8,004 bases of DNA from Deltaproteobacteria bacterium (GCA_016764955.1 JAESQZ010000142.1:1-8004); one strand, 5' to 3'; counted from the first letter of the stretch, positions 1 to 5,490 are shown. Notes: generated by a model from the sequence alone, not told the origin. A program made the numbers and translations.

Positions 1-207
1 CGACACGTTGAACACCAAACCAAATTCTGGCGCCTCATGTTTGATAATCTCTATTTGATCCAGGAACGCGAAACCGGCAAGCCGCATAGTGCTCGAATTG
101 ATAACCCAGACTCAACCCTATTTGGCGTCCCCTACCCCAAAGAGCCACCGCCTGAAAATTTGGAGCACCGCATGCGTACCCGCCCGGCCTATAGGCCAAG
201 TAGATGA
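1..207 (+). CDS. C-terminal fragment of an unidentified protein
   Basis: An open frame runs from the left edge to a TGA at 205-207 and gives 68 residues; the start lies outside the window. The fragment is hydrophilic, with an aromatic stretch near its beginning (FWRLMFDNLYLIQ) and a proline- and arginine-rich tail ending RTRPAYRPSR. It has no membrane segment, and I recognise no family motif. Coding is inferred from the uninterrupted frame, the protein-like composition and its end just before the repeat-rich spacer. It reads in the same direction as recG, but about 200 bases of palindromic repeats separate the two, so co-transcription is uncertain. Confidence 0.55.
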   Translation, partial: RHVEHQTKFWRLMFDNLYLIQERETGKPHSARIDNPDSTLFGVPYPKEPPPENLEHRMRTRPAYRPSR

Positions 208-222
208 ACCGTATCTAAATTT

Positions 223-339
223 GTCCGCAAAGCGGACGTGCAAATAAAGCCCCGGGCGTTAGCCTGTCTCTTAGTCACAAGTGGTTTGGAAGGCCAGTAT
301 ATGCGCCTTTAGCAAGAGACAGGGCGTTAGCCCGGGGGT
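223..339 (+). repeat. Two-hairpin palindromic repeat (A-B module), copy 1, interrupted
   Basis: Module A is the stem-loop GTCCGCaaaGCGGAC (223-237). A short AT-rich linker containing AAATAAAG follows, then module B, which reads CCCCGGGCgttaGCCCGGGG once the insertion at 264-322 and one target copy are removed. The same A-linker-B order recurs at 3874-3920 and, inverted, at 4014-4059. Stem A differs from the other copies (ATCCAC/GTGGAT) by paired changes on both arms, so pairing is conserved. The role is unknown; it may be transcribed as a 3' hairpin of the upstream gene, but no T tract follows. Confidence 0.8.
264..322. mobile_element. 59-bp miniature element with Tn5/IS50-like ends
   Basis: The element starts CTGTCTCTT (264-272) and ends AAGAGACAG (314-322), perfect 9-bp inverted ends. 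It is flanked by a perfect 9-bp direct repeat, GGCGTTAGC (255-263 and 323-331). Removing it with one copy of the repeat restores the perfect palindrome CCCCGGGCgttaGCCCGGGG, which shows it is an insertion. The left 19 bases, CTGTCTCTTAGTCACAAGT, match the Tn5 outer end as I recall it (CTGACTCTTATACACAAGT) at 16 of 19 positions, and Tn5 also makes 9-bp duplications. It has no coding capacity, so it would need a transposase supplied from elsewhere. The IS4/IS50-group assignment is inference. Confidence 0.7.
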
Positions 340-367
340 CTAGATGCTGGCCTGCGCCAGCATGACA
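340..367. repeat. Solo arm of the TGTCA...CCAG palindromic repeat family
   Basis: This 28-nt segment is self-complementary around TGCTGG...CCAGCA and ends CATGACA. It matches the arms of the element at 6752-6825 in length and ends, with several paired stem changes. It directly abuts the repeat to its left, so two repeat families are stacked here. It supplies the ATG at 344 that makes a longer recG frame possible. Confidence 0.7.
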
Positions 368-415
368 GTATGGGGATTTGCATCTAACTCAGCTTTTGCT
401 AGCATTAGCCCTCAA

Positions 416-2401
416 ATGCCCACCCCTTACGAAATACCTGTGTCAAAACTCGCCGGCGTTGGCCCGGCGCGGCTGAAAGCTTTAAACAGCTTAGGGGTAA
501 ATACTGTCCAAGATTTGCTTGGCGTATTGCCGAGAACTTACGAACTCAAATCTCGCAAGCCTATTTCTGCTTTGAAAACAGGCGATCAAGCTTTGGTGGT
601 TGGGCAACTCTTAAGGCTTAAAATCTCGGGGCCTCCAGGGCGCCAAAGACTTGAGATCGTCTTAAAAGATGGCACTGGCTTTTTAAAGCTTATCTTTTTT
701 CAGCCCAGGTCAGTTGCTTACTTAAAAGACTTGAAGACGATGACAGAACTCACAGTTTCTGGGCCAGTAACGTCGTTTAATAGCGTGCATCAAATCGCAC
801 ATCCTAAAATTGCTCTGGGCAACAAAGCCAGAGAATGGGAAGGCATTTGGCCAATTTATCCTGAACTTAAAAATATAAAGCCCGGCGATTTAGGCCGCTT
901 GGCCGAAGTTGCTCTGGATTTTATTCGTAAGCAACGTCCAACTGAACAATTTGATTCAGATACTTTGCGCAAGCTTAATTTATTGCCATTATTTGAAAGC
1001 TACGAGGCGATTCATCAGCCTAAGGCGCTGTTTGCTTCAACCGAAAAACATCCGGCTTTTAGGCGCATGGCATTCGAAGAAATTTATCAGTTTCAGCTGC
1101 GCCTGCAAAAGCATCGCAAAGCCCAACAAAACTCTAAAGCCCCTGTTTTGCCAGTTGTAGACGCCAAAAAGCTCTTTGAGCAAATCATGCCATTCTCACC
1201 AACAGGCGCCCAGGCGCGTGTGATTCAAGAAATCACTCAAGATTTCACCCGACCCATGCCTATGCTCAGATTATTACAGGGTGATGTGGGTTCTGGGAAA
1301 ACAGCCGTGGCAGCTTCGGCTGCTTTGCACATGAAAGAGTTCGGCTATCAAACCGCTTTGATGGCACCAACAGAAATTTTAGCAGAGCAGCATCATCAGC
1401 TTTTTGCAGAACTGTTTGGCGAGAGCAAAGTTGCCCGGTTAAAAGGCAGCTTAAAAACAAAAGCACGCCGGCAGGCTCTAGAAAAAGTCAAAACAGGTGA
1501 AGCCCAAATTGTTGTGGGTACTCACGCTTTGTTTTCAACAGACGTAGAATATCAGCGTTTAGGTTTATGTATTATCGACGAGCAACATCGCTTTGGCGTC
1601 GAGCAACGCACGGCTTTACGCAACAAAGGCCGCGATGGCGACAAAGTCCCGCATATCTTAGCCATGACCGCAACGCCGATTCCACGCAGCTTGGCACTAA
1701 CTGCCTATGGTGACTTTGCGCTGTCTGTCTTAGACGAGCTACCACCAGGCAGAACGCCTATTTCAACACATGTTTTAAAAGGCGACCCCATCCAAAATAT
1801 TGGCATGCTGGCTGACAAGTGTTTTAGAAACAACGAGCAGGCTTATATTATCTACCCATTAGTCGAAGAATCTGAAAAACTAGATTTGTTAGACGCCGAA
1901 ACTGGCTTCAAGCATCTTGTATCTCTCTTTGGAGATTCACAAGTAGCGCTGGTTCACGGCCGTATGACTGCAGATGAAAAAGGTTTGGCCATGCAAAGAT
2001 TCTCATCTGGCCAAGTAAGATTCTTAGTTTCAACAACAGTCGTCGAAGTCGGCGTCGACGTACCCAATGCGACTTACATGATAATTATCCACCCTGAGCG
2101 CTTTGGGCTTTCGCAATTGCACCAGCTCAGAGGTCGTGTCGGCCGAGGCAGCCGTAAAAGCGCCTGTTATTTACTTAGCGATAAATTTTTCCTAGGCGAT
2201 GAAGCATATAGACGCTTGTCGATTATGGAAAAAACCCAAGATGGCTTTAAAATCGCCGCTGAAGATTTGGCCATCAGAGGCCCAGGAGATTTCCTAGGTA
2301 CAAGGCAATCTGGCTTACCAATTTTTCATCATTGCGACTTAGTCAAACATGCTGACCTGATCGAACCCGCCCGCGAATTAGCTATTTCCCTCTCCCCTTG
2401 A
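416..2401 (+). CDS. recG: ATP-dependent DNA helicase RecG
   Basis: RecG is a cytoplasmic double-strand DNA translocase that regresses stalled replication forks and processes branched recombination intermediates. Starting at 416 the protein has 661 residues, against 693 in E. coli. The N-terminal wedge domain includes a helix-hairpin-helix-like LAGVGPARLKAL stretch and an OB-fold region. The helicase core follows: Walker A GDVGSGKT (residues 289-296), the RecG-type DEQH box (388-391), TATPIPR (418-424), and motif VI QLHQLRGRVGRG (567-578). The RecG hallmark RGPGDFLGTRQSG lies near 621-633. An in-frame ATG at 344 adds 24 residues resembling a signal peptide, but these come partly from a repeat and do not fit a cytoplasmic enzyme. 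The start at 416 matches the family N-terminus, though neither start has a good Shine-Dalgarno. The C-terminus is about 20 residues short of E. coli and its last codons and stop lie in a repeat hairpin. Identity is secure; the ends are uncertain. Confidence 0.95.
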   Translation: MPTPYEIPVSKLAGVGPARLKALNSLGVNTVQDLLGVLPRTYELKSRKPISALKTGDQALVVGQLLRLKISGPPGRQRLEIVLKDGTGFLKLIFFQPRSVAYLKDLKTMTELTVSGPVTSFNSVHQIAHPKIALGNKAREWEGIWPIYPELKNIKPGDLGRLAEVALDFIRKQRPTEQFDSDTLRKLNLLPLFESYEAIHQPKALFASTEKHPAFRRMAFEEIYQFQLRLQKHRKAQQNSKAPVLPVVDAKKLFEQIMPFSPTGAQARVIQEITQDFTRPMPMLRLLQGDVGSGKTAVAASAALHMKEFGYQTALMAPTEILAEQHHQLFAELFGESKVARLKGSLKTKARRQALEKVKTGEAQIVVGTHALFSTDVEYQRLGLCIIDEQHRFGVEQRTALRNKGRDGDKVPHILAMTATPIPRSLALTAYGDFALSVLDELPPGRTPISTHVLKGDPIQNIGMLADKCFRNNEQAYIIYPLVEESEKLDLLDAETGFKHLVSLFGDSQVALVHGRMTADEKGLAMQRFSSGQVRFLVSTTVVEVGVDVPNATYMIIIHPERFGLSQLHQLRGRVGRGSRKSACYLLSDKFFLGDEAYRRLSIMEKTQDGFKIAAEDLAIRGPGDFLGTRQSGLPIFHHCDLVKHADLIEPARELAISLSP

Positions 2402-2424
2402 GGAGAGGGATTAAGGGTGAGGTG
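2387..2424. repeat. CCCTCTCC hairpin repeat holding the recG stop codon
   Basis: TCCCTCTCC (2387-2395) and GGAGAGGGA (2402-2410) form a perfect 9-bp stem with the loop CCTTGA, whose last three bases are the recG stop codon. The following TTAAGGGTGAGG completes a type of CCCTCTCC/AGGGTGAGG repeat that I recognise as dispersed in many bacterial genomes. It sits in the 42-bp gap between convergent genes and could slow transcription from either side. There is no T tract, so an intrinsic terminator is not supported. Confidence 0.65.
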
Positions 2425-2443
2425 TTCACATACGAAGCGTTAG

Positions 2444-3088
2444 CTACTCCCCAGAACTCGTATTATTATTATCGCTATTGCCACAGCCTGGAACATGACC
2501 CAAAAGCCAATCAATAAACTCCTGGTCACTCATATTGCCAGCTCTTATCATTCCAATCCATTCCTGAGCTATCTCTTCTGATACACCTGTTCCATCAGTA
2601 ACCCCAAGCTCGATTAATAATTCTGGCATCACTGCATCAGCAAGCTGATTTCGAACACTAGTTAGCAAATCTCGAACTTGTTCTTCAGTTACCTCAGGAG
2701 GTTGCAGCCCCGCTTGAACCATAGCTTGACGCCAATTGCTACCATGCCCGCCAGGAACAACAGCAAACTGTCTCCCACCAGCACTTACCATTCCCCCGCT
2801 AGAAGGCATCCCTCCCAACGCATTTGCCAACGCCATAAACATTTGTTGTTGCTGAGCAGAAACTCCAGGAGCCCACATTTCCCAGTCACTTGAGCCCTCA
2901 TCTGCTTCTCCACCTGTACCACTGGCACCACCGCCGGCACTAGCAGCTGATGACTGCTGTTGCTGGTTTTGTTGTTGTGCTTGCTGCCGGGCACCTTGAT
3001 TGTCGCCATCTTCACTGTCGCTATCGCTATCACTCGCGAATGCTGAAAGTGATAGACCCAATACTAATAACAAATATTTTACATGCAT
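2444..3088 (-). CDS. Secreted low-complexity protein, Q/S/D-rich
   Basis: The protein has 214 residues and no family I recognise. A clear Sec signal peptide (residues 1-18, basic start, leucine-rich core, likely cleavage after AFA) is followed by an acidic Ser-Asp repeat (19-30) and a Gln-rich run (35-45). A Gly/Ser/Ala linker leads to a more ordered half from about 65, with helical segments near 135-160 and 171-200. It has no membrane segment after the signal peptide, so a periplasmic or exported protein is expected. The C-terminal DQEFIDWLLGHVPG (188-201) resembles the end of the 87-aa neighbour (LNQQVIRQLLGHIPAP). AAGGAG lies 6 nt before the ATG, which fixes the start. Residues 174-188 also resemble the tail of the adjacent frameshifted remnant, suggesting a local paralogous family. 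It ends 42 bp from recG, convergently. Confidence 0.85.
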   Translation of the reverse strand: MHVKYLLLVLGLSLSAFASDSDSDSEDGDNQGARQQAQQQNQQQQSSAASAGGGASGTGGEADEGSSDWEMWAPGVSAQQQQMFMALANALGGMPSSGGMVSAGGRQFAVVPGGHGSNWRQAMVQAGLQPPEVTEEQVRDLLTSVRNQLADAVMPELLIELGVTDGTGVSEEIAQEWIGMIRAGNMSDQEFIDWLLGHVPGCGNSDNNNTSSGE

Positions 3089-3100
3089 TGATAACTCCTT
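3089..3100 (-). promoter_or_regulatory. Ribosome binding site, conserved start box
   Basis: AAGGAG followed by TTATCA precedes the ATG of the 214-aa gene. Nearly the same 16-nt box, AAGGAGTTRTYAATGC, stands at the starts of the remnant (3346) and the 319-aa gene (5048). Conservation of the spacer as well as the Shine-Dalgarno suggests common descent. Confidence 0.8.
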
Positions 3101-3107
3101 AGCCGAA

Positions 3108-3135
3108 GTTATATATCAACCAACAGAGAGATCAA
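3108..3135 (-). promoter_or_regulatory. Possible sigma-70-type promoter of the 214-aa gene
   Basis: On the minus strand TTGATC (3135-3130) and TATAAC (3113-3108) are 16 bp apart. Transcription would begin only about 13 nt before the ATG, a very short leader, so this is tentative. TTGAT is part of a 9-nt box also found upstream of the 319-aa gene, where the matching -10 (TAGAGG) is poor. Confidence 0.3.
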
Positions 3136-3146
3136 CACAGGTCAAA

Positions 3147-3346
3147 TTAAGCCTCATCGCCAAATCCTATCATAATATTAAGACTATCGCCTGAGTTAAT
3201 TCGGTCAATCAAATCTTGAAGTCTAACCTGTCGACATTGAGCCTGAAGCAGCGCTCGAGCTGCCACTGCCCGAACCGCCACCTAGTGCAAATACCAAATT
3301 AGATAAACTCACACCTGCTAAAGAAAAATACTAGCTTAAAACGCAT
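3147..3346 (-). pseudogene. Twice-frameshifted remnant of a small secreted protein
   Basis: A strong Shine-Dalgarno (AAGGAG, 6 nt spacing) and an ATG at 3346 open a frame that stops after 15 codons. Shifting by one base at the T-rich stretch near 3321 continues a signal peptide, reading LAGVSLSNLVFA, then a Gly/Ser run, to a TAG at 3223-3225. A second one-base shift near 3235 opens RQVRLQDLIDRINSGDSL and onward to a TAA at 3147-3149. The span of 200 bases is 66 codons plus two bases, as expected for two single-base insertions in a 65-residue protein. The signal peptide resembles that of the 214-aa protein (GVSLSN-LVFA against GLSLS-AFA). Sequencing error or recoding cannot be excluded, although two shifts favour decay. 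Confidence 0.65.
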
Positions 3347-3358
3347 TGACAACTCCTT
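3347..3358 (-). promoter_or_regulatory. Ribosome binding site of the frameshifted remnant
   Basis: AAGGAG plus TTGTCA before ATG matches the boxes at 3089-3100 and 5049-5060 almost exactly. Its retention shows the remnant belongs to the same gene group. Confidence 0.7.
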
Positions 3359-3392
3359 ACTTATCTTGGAAGAAATCAATTTGGCAGCATCA

Positions 3393-3656
3393 CTACGGAG
3401 CCGGAATATGCCCAAGCAATTGCCTAATCACCTGTTGGTTTAGATTGTAAGAATCCAATGCACCAATTCCAACTAACAGCACTGTTACTACAGACACCCC
3501 ACCTACTACATAAGCAGCATACTCGATAGTTGTTTTCACAATGATAAAAACAGTGCTTGACTGATTATCGCCATTCTCTTTATTTGAATCCGCTATCGAA
3601 ACAGGTGACAACATGAGTAAAATCATGATTGTCGGATACAGAATTGAACGCAGCAT
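3393..3656 (-). CDS. Small signal-peptide bitopic membrane protein (87 aa)
   Basis: No family is recognised. A signal peptide (residues 1-22, likely cleavage after SIA) is followed by a short polar stretch (DSNKENGDNQSS), then a long hydrophobic, Val/Gly-rich segment (about 44-67). The tail LNQQVIRQLLGHIPAP is short. Mature topology would be one inner-membrane helix, with the N-terminus outside if the signal is cleaved. The start lies 3 nt after the stop of the 66-aa gene and lacks a clear Shine-Dalgarno, so translation is probably coupled to that gene. The polar GDNQ and the C-terminal LLGHIP resemble the 214-aa protein (GDNQ, LLGHVP). The hydrophobic region aligns weakly with the 66-aa protein around TV...EY.A. 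A small envelope subunit or pilin-like protein is possible but unproven. Confidence 0.75.
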   Translation of the reverse strand: MLRSILYPTIMILLMLSPVSIADSNKENGDNQSSTVFIIVKTTIEYAAYVVGGVSVVTVLLVGIGALDSYNLNQQVIRQLLGHIPAP

Positions 3657-3659
3657 GAA

Positions 3660-3860
3660 TTACATTTCGTCCCAATTAAACAACATGGCGCTAAGGATAA
3701 TACCAGAGGACGTAATTAGGACAGTCCACGCAGTCATAGATGCAAAATACTCCGCAGCTAGACTCACACGCTCTACGACAGTAGCCTGCTTTTGCTCTTG
3801 GACATCCTGCGCCAATATTGGAGCCGACAACAAACAAATTGAAAAGACAATATTTTTCAT
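3660..3860 (-). CDS. Small signal-peptide bitopic membrane protein (66 aa)
   Basis: No family is recognised. Residues 1-17 form a signal peptide (MKNIVFSICLLSAPILA), followed by a polar segment rich in Gln and Glu (18-30). A hydrophobic helix lies at about 40-61 and the tail is short and acidic (NWDEM). The layout matches the 87-aa protein encoded 3 nt downstream, with which it probably forms a translationally coupled pair. An ungapped alignment of the two shares TV, EY and a few other positions, so distant paralogy is plausible but weak. The Shine-Dalgarno is poor (AGAG before the ATG). A perfect palindrome of the repeat composite ends 12 bases upstream of the ATG and could affect initiation. 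The region overlaps an antisense frame that I regard as spurious. Confidence 0.7.
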   Translation of the reverse strand: MKNIVFSICLLSAPILAQDVQEQKQATVVERVSLAAEYFASMTAWTVLITSSGIILSAMLFNWDEM

Positions 3861-3872
3861 GTTTCTCTAATC

Positions 3873-4059
3873 TATCCACGAAGTGGATATGCGAATAAAG
3901 CCCCGGGCGCAAGCCCGGGGAAGCGCACCAGTCGCTCTATTCAGTGCCGAAGGCACGGTTGAGTGTTAATTTCAGCCGACCCTTCGGGTCTTTGGTCGGC
4001 AGGCTTCCTGATTCCCCGGGCTAGCGCCCGGGGCTATATTCAGCATCCACGAAGTGGAT
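3873..4059. repeat. Composite of nested hairpins with inverted A-B modules
   Basis: Left end: ATCCACgaaGTGGAT (3874-3888), a linker with GAATAAAG, then CCCCGGGCgcaaGCCCGGGG (3901-3920). Right end: CCCCGGGCtagcGCCCGGGG (4014-4033) and ATCCACgaaGTGGAT (4045-4059), so the A-B module is present twice in opposite orientation. Between them lie GTGCCgaaGGCAC (3944-3956) and a nested hairpin, GCCGAC (3975-3980) with GTCGGC (3995-4000) enclosing GACCCttcGGGTC. The whole spacer between the 319-aa and 66-aa genes is therefore folded structure. It could terminate or attenuate transcription, or protect mRNA ends, but no T tract follows either GC-rich stem. No gene is supported within it. Confidence 0.85.
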
Positions 4060-4088
4060 GGGCGGAAAACATCTTACTGTTGAGCTTG

Positions 4089-5048
4089 CTACTTGTGCCC
4101 ATCATTGCCATTAATATTGCTTGGCACAGGTGCACCCATGCCACCGGTATCATCATCGTCGCCAACAATATTCTCAACAATCGCATTTGCAGCAGCGCTA
4201 TCTTGCCTTGGCATACCACCAGCTGCACTAACACCTCCAGCTAATGCAGGAGCGTTTTCTGCAGGATTCAGATGCGCTCTTAACCAAGCAATCAGCGCTT
4301 GCTGTTCCGAGCTCAATCTAGGCTGAAGGTTATCGTCGTCATTATCGTTGTTACTAGCAACACCTGAGTCTTTTCTTCCCAAAACTTGGCAAATTGCAGC
4401 CTCAGCATCCTCTTGAGGAATTCCTGTTTTTGAAAAAATCGTCGCAGCAAAATTACCGATATCTGTGTCACCAGTTCGAAGTTTAGAAACCTGTTCTTCT
4501 AATCCCGCCAACTGCTCTTCAAGAGTTTGAGTTTGATCACGCGCAATATTATTTCCTCCTGTAGAACTAGCAGCTCCTCCAGCAGCTACTGCAACGGCAG
4601 CTATCACAGCATTACCACCACCTGCAGTAGATGCAGAACCTGCTAAGCCTCCCAGTGTAGCTAAACCTGAGCCGAAATTTAAGTCGATCATCGGCATTGC
4701 ACCGTTGTTTCTAGAGTTACCATCGTCATCATCATCCCCGTCACTGCCCGAAGTTTCTGTGTCAGATTTTTCTTTAGGCGTTTTGGAATTATCTTTGCCC
4801 TTACCACTAGGATCTCGTGCTGGAGCTGCTCGACTCATAATACGCTGTGCAATCTTGATTATAAAAAGTCCACCCACACTTGCAGCTGTGATTGATTTCC
4901 AATGTCGCTTGGCCAATTTGGCCCAGGTTTCTTGACTCTGCTCAGCTGATTCATCCTCGTTAATCATCAGCTTTTCAGCGAATGCTGGTACAGATAAGCA
5001 CATCACCGCAGATAGGATTAAAGAAATAAGTTTAGATTTTGATCGCAT
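4089..5048 (-). CDS. Exported membrane-anchored protein, Asp/Gly/Ala-rich (319 aa)
   Basis: No family is recognised. A signal peptide (residues 1-24, cleavage after AFA) is followed by an acidic segment, then a probable membrane helix (about 52-66, ITAASVGGLFIIKIA) with basic residues after it. A charged, disordered stretch (75-118) includes a five-Asp run. A Gly/Ala-rich hydrophobic region (127-165) could be a second membrane or packing segment. A likely coiled coil (LEEQLAGLEEQVSKL, 176-190) comes next, then a helical region with SSEQQALIAWLRAHLNP (246-262), and a Gly/Asp-rich tail with a DDDD run. AAGGAG 6 nt before the ATG fixes the start. The helix motif resembles the ends of the 87- and 214-aa proteins. 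Acidic runs might bind divalent cations, but no canonical EF-hand loop is seen. It lies 67 bp downstream of the 124-aa gene on the same strand. Confidence 0.85.
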   Translation of the reverse strand: MRSKSKLISLILSAVMCLSVPAFAEKLMINEDESAEQSQETWAKLAKRHWKSITAASVGGLFIIKIAQRIMSRAAPARDPSGKGKDNSKTPKEKSDTETSGSDGDDDDDGNSRNNGAMPMIDLNFGSGLATLGGLAGSASTAGGGNAVIAAVAVAAGGAASSTGGNNIARDQTQTLEEQLAGLEEQVSKLRTGDTDIGNFAATIFSKTGIPQEDAEAAICQVLGRKDSGVASNNDNDDDNLQPRLSSEQQALIAWLRAHLNPAENAPALAGGVSAAGGMPRQDSAAANAIVENIVGDDDDTGGMGAPVPSNINGNDGHK

Positions 5049-5067
5049 TAATAACTCCTTTGCGATC
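5041..5067 (-). promoter_or_regulatory. Ribosome binding site in a hairpin loop
   Basis: On the transcript GATCGCA and TGCGATC form a perfect 7-bp stem around the 13-nt loop AAGGAGTTATTAA. The Shine-Dalgarno is therefore in the loop, while the last two bases of the start codon lie in the stem. The core is the shared start box AAGGAGTTRTYAATGC. The hairpin itself is not shared with the other two copies. Confidence 0.5.
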
Positions 5068-5115
5068 CTCTACACTGATCAGCGGGAATATCAACACATC
5101 ATGAAATTTGAATTT

Positions 5116-5490
5116 TTAACGATGATTTCGTTTAGGTTGATTATGGTGTCTGTGAGAATTTTTATGAGCGCCTGGGGGATATCTATTTTGATTATTATTC
5201 TGATTTCTTCTCAAATGATTTTGCTGCTGAGCCATTAATCGACGCATCAGATCATTTTGATTGTTGACTCTTTCGTGCACTCTGCCACGAGCTGGCTCTG
5301 GAGCAGGTTGTTCATAATTTTCCGGCTCTTCTTGTTGGGCATTCAAAGCTGCTATAACAGCAACAGCAGCTATAACAGCAGCTATACCCAAAATAGTAGC
5401 TGGTTCCACAGCATCCCTAGCGAATAAGTTCGATGAAGATAAGACTAGAACAAAAGTAGCTACGAGAACTTTTCTACTTAGGAATTGCAT
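5116..5490 (-). CDS. Small signal-peptide membrane protein with N/H/R-rich tail
   Basis: No family is recognised. Starting at 5490 the protein has 124 residues. A signal peptide (residues 1-24, cleavage after LFA) is followed closely by an Ala/Val/Ile helix (about 31-49) built from near-repeats of IAAV. A Pro/Glu-rich linker (52-68) leads to a basic tail rich in Asn, Gln, Arg and His (70-124), ending HKNSHRHHNQPKRNHR. A longer frame opens at 5598, but it overlaps the barrel gene and puts 36 residues before the signal peptide. GAGAGG 9 nt upstream of the 5490 ATG supports the shorter start. The basic tail could bind nucleic acid, anionic lipid or polysaccharide, or metal through histidines; this is inference from composition only. 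It follows the barrel gene by 58 bp and may be co-transcribed with it. Confidence 0.8.
   Translation of the reverse strand: MQFLSRKVLVATFVLVLSSSNLFARDAVEPATILGIAAVIAAVAVIAALNAQQEEPENYEQPAPEPARGRVHERVNNQNDLMRRLMAQQQNHLRRNQNNNQNRYPPGAHKNSHRHHNQPKRNHR

Noticed and set aside
264..322. Tn5-like ends as a leftover sequencing-library (transposase adapter) artefact
   Set aside because: Only the outer 9 bases match the mosaic end; the rest differs from the adapter, both ends are present, and a 9-bp duplication in a native palindrome flanks it.
909..1466. Short open frames overlapping recG on both strands
   Set aside because: They lie wholly inside the strongly conserved RecG frame and show no motif or start signal.
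2387..2410. Rho-independent terminator after recG
   Set aside because: The stem is good, but the stop codon sits in the loop and no T tract follows on either strand; better explained as a dispersed repeat.
3613..3870. Plus-strand 85-residue frame opposite the 66-aa gene
   Set aside because: No start signal or recognisable features, whereas the minus-strand frames have signal peptides and a coupled arrangement.
3873..4059. CRISPR array
   Set aside because: The repeated units are inverted hairpins of unequal spacing, without direct repeats and regular spacers.
3963..4326. Plus-strand open frames across the hairpin composite and the 319-aa gene
   Set aside because: The first begins in repeat DNA and both run antisense to a gene with a strong Shine-Dalgarno and signal peptide; they look like shadows.
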